From an uncultured Collinsella sp. (GTDB taxonomy: Bacteria > Actinomycetota > Coriobacteriia > Coriobacteriales > Coriobacteriaceae): DNA of 10,723 bases. The position numbers were made by a program, and so were the translations under genes. The notes under the pieces are model-generated. The model was given only the letters and a program-made list of their open reading frames with translations. It had not been told where the DNA came from and did no database searches. The DNA lies in the NCBI GenBank assembly GCA_900548935.1, contig URMR01000052.1:1-10723 (forward strand), given 5' to 3'. Below are positions 6,846-10,723 of this stretch, one piece after another (position 1 is the stretch's first letter; every line of letters begins with the position of its first letter).

Positions 6846-7345
6846 GGCTCCCCCTCACGTCGATCTTGCATCTGACCTTCAGCTGCCACCTGCCGCTTAA
6901 ATGTCTCGCACTCGTCACCGAGCACCTGAGAAAATTTGCCGATCAAGCGCATAATCTCGCGTTGCTCACACGGCTCAAGCGCGCCAAAGGCTCGCTGCTC
7001 GGCCTTGAGTGCCGGCAGCGCATAACGCCCGGCAAATCGCCTGCCCTCTTCGGTCAGGCTCACAACCTTGTTCTTGCGACTGCCTTCGACAAACTCCAGC
7101 GTGGCGAAACCCCGCGCCGTCAAGGTTTTAATGGCCGAGTTTATGGTCTGTTTGCTATAGAACCATTCGCTTGTCAGACGACTTACAGCAATGCTACCGC
7201 CCGCCGTACTGGTGTCGACGAGCATCCAATAGGCACAGTCCGAAAGACCGCAGGTGCGCGCGAACTCCGAATAGATACGGTCAAGCCCGTTGAGCATCCG
7301 GTCGAAATCGACCAGGCTAACTGCACTATTCATCTCTCCCGCCAT
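6833..7345 (-). CDS. MarR-family transcriptional regulator of the ABC exporter operon
   Basis: Winged-helix repressor family protein of 170 residues, first gene of the marR-ABC-ABC operon. Visible parts are the dimerisation helices at each end, a helix-turn-helix at about 52-82 with the typical SKQTINSAIKTLTARGF recognition region, and a wing (about 85-98) with the RKNKVVSLTEEG signature. Regulators placed like this usually respond to the compound their exporter removes and repress their own operon; that is inference here. The start is uncertain. The frame opens at a TTG (7408), but that would place two copies of a probable operator inside the gene, out of phase with the codons, so I reject it. 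ATG 7345 lacks a clear ribosome binding site; ATG 7333 has GGGAG, but only 2 nt away. The C-terminus holds a Cys-x-Cys (GEPCDC). Confidence 0.88.
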   Translation of the reverse strand: MAGEMNSAVSLVDFDRMLNGLDRIYSEFARTCGLSDCAYWMLVDTSTAGGSIAVSRLTSEWFYSKQTINSAIKTLTARGFATLEFVEGSRKNKVVSLTEEGRRFAGRYALPALKAEQRAFGALEPCEQREIMRLIGKFSQVLGDECETFKRQVAAEGQMQDRREGEPCDC

Positions 7346-7349
7346 TCGA

Positions 7350-7408
7350 TAGTCCGAGTTTTGACCAATTTGTATTTCCAGATTAGTCCGAGTTTTGACT
7401 ATCGTCAA
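7350..7408 (-). promoter_or_regulatory. marR operon promoter with duplicated operator
   Basis: TAGTCCGAGTTTTGAC occurs twice without mismatch, at 7350-7365 and 7384-7399, a 34-bp period. The second copy extends to an 18-bp site with inverted ends, TAGTC-N8-GACTA (7384-7401); the first ends GACCA. On the minus strand TTGACG (7403-7408) and TAATCT (7380-7385) form a promoter with 17-nt spacing. One repeat then lies in the spacer and the other just after the predicted start of transcription. This is a standard layout for autorepression by a MarR dimer; binding is inferred. Confidence 0.6.
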
Positions 7409-7451
7409 TAAGCTCGTTATATACGGGCGACCCTATATAGCATATCGACAG

Positions 7452-7487
7452 AAAAAGACCGTCGGCGCGGGGGCAGCGCCGACGGTC
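7452..7487 (-). terminator. Strong intrinsic terminator after the 96-residue gene
   Basis: Perfect 12-bp GC-rich stem GACCGTCGGCGC (7457-7468) / GCGCCGACGGTC (7476-7487) with a 7-nt loop, followed on the minus strand by TTTTT (7452-7456). It starts 28 nt past the stop codon of the 96-residue gene and shields the marR promoter from read-through. Confidence 0.9.
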
Positions 7488-7514
7488 ACGCGAGAATAGC
7501 GATGTATTTGCCCG

Positions 7515-7805
7515 TTAGGCAGCGACGGCCTCGTAGACCGTGGCGCCCGAGAAGCTGTCGTGCAGGCTCTTGCCGCAGATCCACGGCAGTTCGACGACCT
7601 CACAGACCGTGTTAACCAGCTCGGAGCAGTCAGTAAAGTGGCCCTTATCGTTGAGGGCCTCGCAATCCTGAACACGCCAATAGCCATCGGTGTGCGTGAT
7701 GTAGTACTCGTGATCGTCGATCGTCACAAAAGCGCGCGTCTTGGAACGCAGCAGCTTCAGAAATCCTTCGAAATCGGTCTCGACGACATCTCCAGCCTGG
7801 AACAT
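7515..7805 (-). CDS. Small protein of unknown function (96 residues)
   Basis: I do not recognise this protein. It is a real gene by its signals: an ideal AGGAGG (7813-7818) lies 7 nt before the ATG, and a strong terminator lies 28 nt after the stop. The product is small, soluble and acidic, with no signal peptide or membrane span. The N-terminal two thirds (MFQAGDVVETDFEGF, then FVTIDDHEYYITHTDGYWRVQDCEAL) looks like alternating beta strands with many Asp, Tyr and His residues. Four cysteines (48, 60, 68, 77) are too widely spaced for a standard zinc ribbon. The C-terminus is SGATVYEAVAA. It is transcribed alone, divergent from the nitroreductase gene, and its leader carries a 10-bp inverted repeat. 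A frame extending to 7895 exists but runs through the ribosome binding site and leader. Function unknown; probably a lineage-restricted family. Confidence 0.8.
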   Translation of the reverse strand: MFQAGDVVETDFEGFLKLLRSKTRAFVTIDDHEYYITHTDGYWRVQDCEALNDKGHFTDCSELVNTVCEVVELPWICGKSLHDSFSGATVYEAVAA

Positions 7806-7838
7806 GATGTTACCTCCTGGCCCGGCGCCACCACGGCG

Positions 7839-7882
7839 CATTGATAAACGTTGGTACCCCTTTAGTAAAACCTTTATCAATG
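7839..7882. repeat. 10-bp inverted repeat in the divergent intergenic region
   Basis: CATTGATAAA (7839-7848) and its exact reverse complement TTTATCAATG (7873-7882) flank a 24-nt centre containing the palindrome GGTACC. Each arm includes TTGATA, a near-consensus -35 hexamer, one pointing toward each of the divergent flanking genes. It starts 34 nt upstream of the 96-residue gene. It could be a pair of regulator half-sites or a weak leader hairpin; the wide spacing favours a DNA-bound role. Confidence 0.5.
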
Positions 7883-8098
7883 GATATGCGCCCATGTTTT
7901 AGGCAAGTGGTAAAAACCGCAGGGTAGACGGGATAAAACGTTTAACCATCTCATCAGCTTCTCACATTTTTCCCGCTGTTTTATGCAAGCCGACTTCTCC
8001 GATCGGTGGCTATTGCTGTTTGGAGCCCTCTGCGCGATTACGGCTACGGCACGACGGGTAAGAACGGAGCATCTGCAACGTCATCGCTAGGAGAACCC

Positions 8099-8620
8099 AT
8101 GGAGACCATCGAAGCGCTCATCCATCGCCGTAGCTGCCGTAACTACAGCGATCGCCCCGTAGAGGCAGAAAAACTCGCACGCATTATCGAGGCCGGCCAG
8201 TATGCGCCCAGCGGCATGGGCCGCCAGCCGGTGACGTTTGTCGCCGTTACCGACCCCGCGACCGTCGAGCGCCTCTCGCAGCTCAATGCGCAAGTCATGG
8301 GCAGCAACGGCGATCCCTTCTACGGTGCCAAAACCGTTGTGGTGGTATTGGTTGACCGCAGCGTGCCCACGCATCTCGAAGACGGTTCGCTCGCCATGGG
8401 CAACCTGCTCAATGCTGCCTATGCGCTGGACGTCGATTCGTGCTGGATTCATCGCGCCCACGAGGTTTTCGATTCGCCCGAGGGCCTGGAGCTGCTGGCC
8501 AGCTGGGGTCTGCCCGCCGACGGAAGCCTGCGCGGCGTCGGCAACTGCATTCTTGGCTATGCCGAGGACGCGCTTCCCGAGGCCAAGCCTCGCCGCGACA
8601 ACGTGGTGTACGTCAGGTAA
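8099..8620 (+). CDS. Nitroreductase-family FMN oxidoreductase
   Basis: Small flavoenzyme of 173 residues, the usual length for the single-domain nitroreductase group, expected to act as a homodimer with FMN at the interface and NAD(P)H as donor. The N-terminus ALIHRRSCRNYSDRPV (6-21) holds the basic FMN-phosphate-binding residues and is followed by the conserved GQYAPSGMGRQPVTFVAV (33-50). GNLLNAAYALDVDSCWIH (101-118) and the C-terminal GNCILGYA (148-155), followed by a basic tail, complete the fold. The ATG at 8099 has AGGAG (8089-8093) 5 nt upstream. The natural substrate cannot be predicted; in gut anaerobes such proteins reduce nitro-aromatics, quinones or flavins. It is transcribed alone, divergent from the 96-residue gene and convergent with the gene ending at 8694. 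Family is sure, substrate unknown. Confidence 0.92.
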   Translation: METIEALIHRRSCRNYSDRPVEAEKLARIIEAGQYAPSGMGRQPVTFVAVTDPATVERLSQLNAQVMGSNGDPFYGAKTVVVVLVDRSVPTHLEDGSLAMGNLLNAAYALDVDSCWIHRAHEVFDSPEGLELLASWGLPADGSLRGVGNCILGYAEDALPEAKPRRDNVVYVR

Positions 8621-8625
8621 TTAGT

Positions 8626-8649
8626 TCCGCCGTTCTACCGAACGGCGGA
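8626..8649. terminator. Hairpin between convergent genes (possible terminator)
   Basis: Perfect 10-bp stem TCCGCCGTTC (8626-8635) / GAACGGCGGA (8640-8649) with a TACC loop, 5 nt after the nitroreductase stop. Neither strand has a T tract after it, so it may work as a 3'-end-protecting hairpin or a weak bidirectional terminator rather than a standard intrinsic one. Confidence 0.45.
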
Positions 8650-8693
8650 CCCGCTGAAAGGCCCCGTCCCATATTTGCTGCCCCACTCGCAAC

Positions 8694-9269
8694 TTATCTT
8701 GCCGATGGAGTTGTTGTCGTTTCGTTCGTGTGAGTCGTTTCGGCGCCGTCGCCTTGTTCGCCCTCGTTCTTTTGTGCATCGGCGATGGTGGAGGCCGCCG
8801 CAACGATACCGCGCTGGGGCGCGACGCCCGTCTGGATCTGAGCGCCCTCGACAACTTCTGTGCCTGCATGCGCGAGCTCGGGCGATTTGAACATTGCGTC
8901 CAAGCTGGCGCCACCGCCGGCATATCCGAGCGCTGCGAGCGCGATGACGATTATCGCGGCAACGACCACGATCGGCACGTAACGATGCCAGCCTGCAGGA
9001 TTGAGGCCACTACGGCGGGCAGCACCACGGCTAATGTAGCCAAGCGTGCCATCGTGCTTGAGCTTTGAGCCCACCACGCGTCTTCGTCTCCACAACGAGG
9101 ACTCGGCCTGCATGGCCAAGCGAGCGCTTGCCGAAGGATAGCCATATTTTGTGCGCTTGAACGAGCCGTCGAACCCCGAGGCGCTTTTGCCCCACGTCCG
9201 CGAAGTCGTACGTCGGCTGACCGGCGCCGCACTCCGTTTTGTTCGGTTCGGTTTTGAAGTCTCCGCCAT
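8694..9269 (-). CDS. Single-span membrane protein with basic N-terminal region, function unknown
   Basis: I do not recognise this 191-residue protein. The N-terminal 95 residues are Ser/Arg/Lys-rich, strongly basic and apparently disordered, with an Arg tetrad near 61-64 (SLWRRRRVVGSKLK). One clear membrane span follows (about 98-118, YVPIVVVAAIIVIALAALGYA). The C-terminal 70 residues are acidic to neutral and end in a Thr-rich tail. By the positive-inside rule the basic half should be cytoplasmic and the tail outside. The gene is monocistronic. The ATG at 9269 was taken because GGGGGAG lies directly before it, although spacing is short (1 nt); a GTG at 9323 would add 18 residues. This frame is favoured over the overlapping minus-strand frame ending at 8621 because it alone gives a coherent hydrophobic segment with flanking charge asymmetry. 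It could be a cell-surface or division-associated anchor, but that is speculation. Confidence 0.7.
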   Translation of the reverse strand: MAETSKPNRTKRSAAPVSRRTTSRTWGKSASGFDGSFKRTKYGYPSASARLAMQAESSLWRRRRVVGSKLKHDGTLGYISRGAARRSGLNPAGWHRYVPIVVVAAIIVIALAALGYAGGGASLDAMFKSPELAHAGTEVVEGAQIQTGVAPQRGIVAAASTIADAQKNEGEQGDGAETTHTNETTTTPSAR

Positions 9270-9313
9270 ACTCCCCCGCACGCCGTAACACAATCGAAAC
9301 CATACTGCTTTGG

Positions 9314-9342
9314 ACTGTATCACACGCGCCGCACGCGGTCAC
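9314..9342 (-). promoter_or_regulatory. Candidate promoter of the single-span membrane protein gene
   Basis: On the minus strand GTGACC (9337-9342) and TACAGT (9314-9319) are separated by 17 nt, each matching the vegetative consensus at four of six positions. The predicted leader is about 38 nt. The spacer is very GC-rich, so this is tentative. Confidence 0.35.
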
Positions 9343-9352
9343 GGCGCCTCGC

Positions 9353-10570
9353 TCAGCGGTCGTTTTCCTTCAACAGGCGCCATAAGGTCGTGCGGCTTAT
9401 ACCGAGCACCTCTGCCGCACGAGTCCGGTTGCCGTGAAGGTGCTGAAGGACCAACCGCGCGATATCGCGCTCGGTATCGACCAGGGGACGCATGATATAC
9501 AGATCACTATCGAGCGTCGGGGCACCAAAGATCGCGGTCTTGATAACGTCCTCCTGGGCGAGCACCTCCTCCGCCACCGCCCGCTCGGCCGTGCCCGTCC
9601 CCACTAATATATAAAGTCGTTCCGAAACCTCGCGCAGCTGTAGATAGTTACGGGGCCATCGATAGGCATCGAGCGTCTTTGCCGCCGCGGACGACAAGGC
9701 AGGTGTTGCCGTCTCAAACATATCTGCCAGATACTCCAGATAGCGCGCAACCTTTTCCGACGCGCCGCCCTGCTCGGCAATCGCCGGCGCCACGCTCACG
9801 GCACAGGCCAGACGCTCGGTTACAAAGGCAGCCTGATCGCTTTCGCCGCCGCCCGGCATATCGTTTGCCGTCAACACCACATGGCAACGAGTTGCGAGCG
9901 CCGTGTCGACCATTGCGGACACGAGCTCGCGCAGGCGGTGGGGGCCAACAGCATGCCAGCCACCCATGCAAAGTGTCAGCCCCGTTTGGAATAGCGGCGA
10001 TTCGGAACTTTTGAGCAGATGGCGCCAGCCGCGATTCGTAAGCTCATCGAGCGCAACGGACACAAAGGGCTGATCGGCATAGGGTCCATCCAGGTACAGG
10101 CGCTTTGCAATCTGATCCTGCGCCGCGCCCAGTTCACCCTCGAGCATAAGGGGCACCCCGCGTGCGTAACTCTCCCGTACGGGGGCAGCGACCGCTGCCG
10201 CGTCTTCGACGATGCCGTACGTGCTCGACTCGTAGCGAGCCTCGACTTCGTCGGCATTAAGCCACTCGATGCCCGCATGCGCCGCAGCGGCGCGCACCTC
10301 ATGCGCCACGACCACCCAAAGCGCTCCGTGCTCCTTGGCCGTCGGGCGCACCGTCAAGCTCAACCGCACGCCCTCGCGCCCCATCACCAGGCGCGCCCCA
10401 TCACCCACGCGAGCGAGACGCTCGGAAACAAAAGTGGCGACATTCCGCTCGAGCGCAGCGTCACTCATAGTCGAAATCACAACGCCACCGCGCTCGTCGA
10501 TTGCCAGCGCCGATGCTCCGGCCGCGGACAATGCCTCGATCAGAATCTGCAGCTTGGCATCGCTGTCCAT
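9353..10570 (-). CDS. Fis-type HTH regulator with ATPase-dead NtrC-like AAA+ domain
   Basis: Transcriptional regulator of 405 residues. Residues 10-95 look like a PAS-type sensor (ALAIDERGGVVIS at 21-33, ALWVVVAHE at 83-91). Residues about 135-322 follow the NtrC/PrpR AAA+ layout: a Walker A remnant GELGAAQDQIAK (145-156) lacking the GK[S/T/E], FVSV where FVAVNCA is usual, sensor-I-like HVVLTAND (230-237), and a sensor-II-like YRWPRNYLQLREVSERL (303-319) matching the usual WPGNVREL. The GAFTGA loop and the Walker B acidic pair are absent (LTLCMGG at 198-204). The C-terminus is a good Fis-type helix-turn-helix, NRTRAAEVLGISRTTLWRLL (381-400). It therefore should not hydrolyse ATP or remodel sigma-54 polymerase, and more likely acts as a TyrR-like regulator at ordinary promoters. 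The ATG at 10570 is preceded only by a weak GGGGCG site. Target genes are not evident; the adjacent membrane protein gene is one possibility. Confidence 0.85.
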   Translation of the reverse strand: MDSDAKLQILIEALSAAGASALAIDERGGVVISTMSDAALERNVATFVSERLARVGDGARLVMGREGVRLSLTVRPTAKEHGALWVVVAHEVRAAAAHAGIEWLNADEVEARYESSTYGIVEDAAAVAAPVRESYARGVPLMLEGELGAAQDQIAKRLYLDGPYADQPFVSVALDELTNRGWRHLLKSSESPLFQTGLTLCMGGWHAVGPHRLRELVSAMVDTALATRCHVVLTANDMPGGGESDQAAFVTERLACAVSVAPAIAEQGGASEKVARYLEYLADMFETATPALSSAAAKTLDAYRWPRNYLQLREVSERLYILVGTGTAERAVAEEVLAQEDVIKTAIFGAPTLDSDLYIMRPLVDTERDIARLVLQHLHGNRTRAAEVLGISRTTLWRLLKENDR

Positions 10571-10622
10571 GGTTCGCCCCGTCTCCAGCCGGGTCCCATC
10601 TGGGCCCCGGCATCTCAAGTGT

Positions 10623-10682
10623 TTCAAAATTGAACGATAATGTTCACCAAACACTATAGGGCCTGCGGTGCCTTCTTGCGAA
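10623..10682 (-). promoter_or_regulatory. Regulator promoter with overlapping palindromic half-sites
   Basis: On the minus strand TATAGT (10653-10658) with TTCGCA (10677-10682) 18 nt upstream forms a plausible promoter. Just downstream, around the predicted transcription start, lie two overlapping inverted repeats: TGAAC-N6-GTTCA (10631-10646) and TTCAA-AA-TTGAA (10623-10634). They read as three alternating half-sites. The position fits an autoregulatory operator for the Fis-type regulator; binding is not demonstrated. Confidence 0.45.
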
Positions 10683-10692
10683 TATATGAATT

Positions 10693-10718
10693 GCCCCGCA
10701 TCGCCATCCTGGCGGGGC
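10693..10718. terminator. GC-rich hairpin at the window edge
   Basis: GCCCCGC (10693-10699) and GCGGGGC (10712-10718) form a perfect 7-bp stem with a 12-nt loop. It may be the terminator of a gene lying beyond the right edge. No T tract follows on the minus strand, and the plus-strand continuation is outside the window, so orientation cannot be settled. Confidence 0.35.
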
Positions 10719-10723
10719 GATAA

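Noticed and set aside
7346..7408. TTG start giving a 21-residue longer MarR protein
   Set aside because: The extension would be encoded by the two operator repeats, which are out of phase with each other in codon terms, so it is regulatory rather than coding.
7983..8090. A 35-residue plus-strand frame with a hydrophobic stretch just before the nitroreductase, ending in its ribosome binding site
   Set aside because: No ribosome binding site, no support beyond an open frame in a GC-rich region; could only be rescued by conservation or ribosome profiling.
8621..8923. A 100-codon minus-strand frame overlapping the membrane protein gene
   Set aside because: Low-complexity Arg/Ser/Pro composition and no start signal; the overlapping frame ending at 8694 gives a coherent membrane segment instead.
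1..10723. CRISPR array, tRNA, rRNA, insertion sequence or prophage genes
   Set aside because: No regularly spaced repeat series, no cloverleaf or rRNA segments recognised, and no transposase, integrase or phage protein in any frame.

Overview
The window is GC-rich, densely coded and free of mobile-element genes. Protein style and gene content suggest a Gram-positive, high-GC gut anaerobe of the Coriobacteriia; Collinsella is my best guess. This is inferred from protein sequence style alone; there is no rRNA or other phylogenetic marker here. It reads as chromosomal core and near-core sequence.

Layout, left to right. (1) A branched-chain amino acid aminotransferase (ilvE, minus strand) with a leader of about 150-230 nt. 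(2) A DedA-family membrane protein (minus) ending in a good intrinsic terminator. (3) Divergent from it, an EpsC/CysE-type serine O-acetyltransferase (plus), first enzyme of cysteine synthesis, with a 13-bp palindrome touching its -10 box and a hairpin terminator after it. (4) A long, nearly perfect REP-like palindrome (3062-3092) lies in the convergent gap and ends inside the stop codon of the next gene. (5) A tightly packed minus-strand operon, transcribed marR -> ABC subunit A -> ABC subunit B, with a 13-nt overlap and a 1-nt gap. The two ABC subunits form a textbook heterodimeric exporter pair: one has a degenerate catalytic site, the other a deviating signature motif. The MarR protein probably controls the operon through a 16-bp sequence present twice, 34 bp apart, at its own promoter. 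(6) A 96-residue protein of unknown function (minus), with an ideal ribosome binding site and a very strong terminator. (7) Divergent from it, a small nitroreductase (plus). (8) A 191-residue protein with a very basic N-terminal half and one membrane span (minus), function unknown. (9) A 405-residue regulator (minus) with a PAS-like N-terminus, an NtrC-type AAA+ domain that has lost its ATPase and sigma-54-contact motifs, and a Fis-type helix-turn-helix. Palindromic half-sites sit at its likely transcription start.

The genes do not form one pathway. ilvE and cysE are separate amino acid genes and marR-ABC is a self-contained efflux module. The right third holds single-gene units of unclear role. 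No CRISPR array, prophage, toxin-antitoxin pair, tRNA or rRNA was seen. The items most worth following up are the ATPase-dead AAA+ regulator, the duplicated MarR operator, the REP-like palindrome and the 96-residue orphan with its 10-bp dyad.
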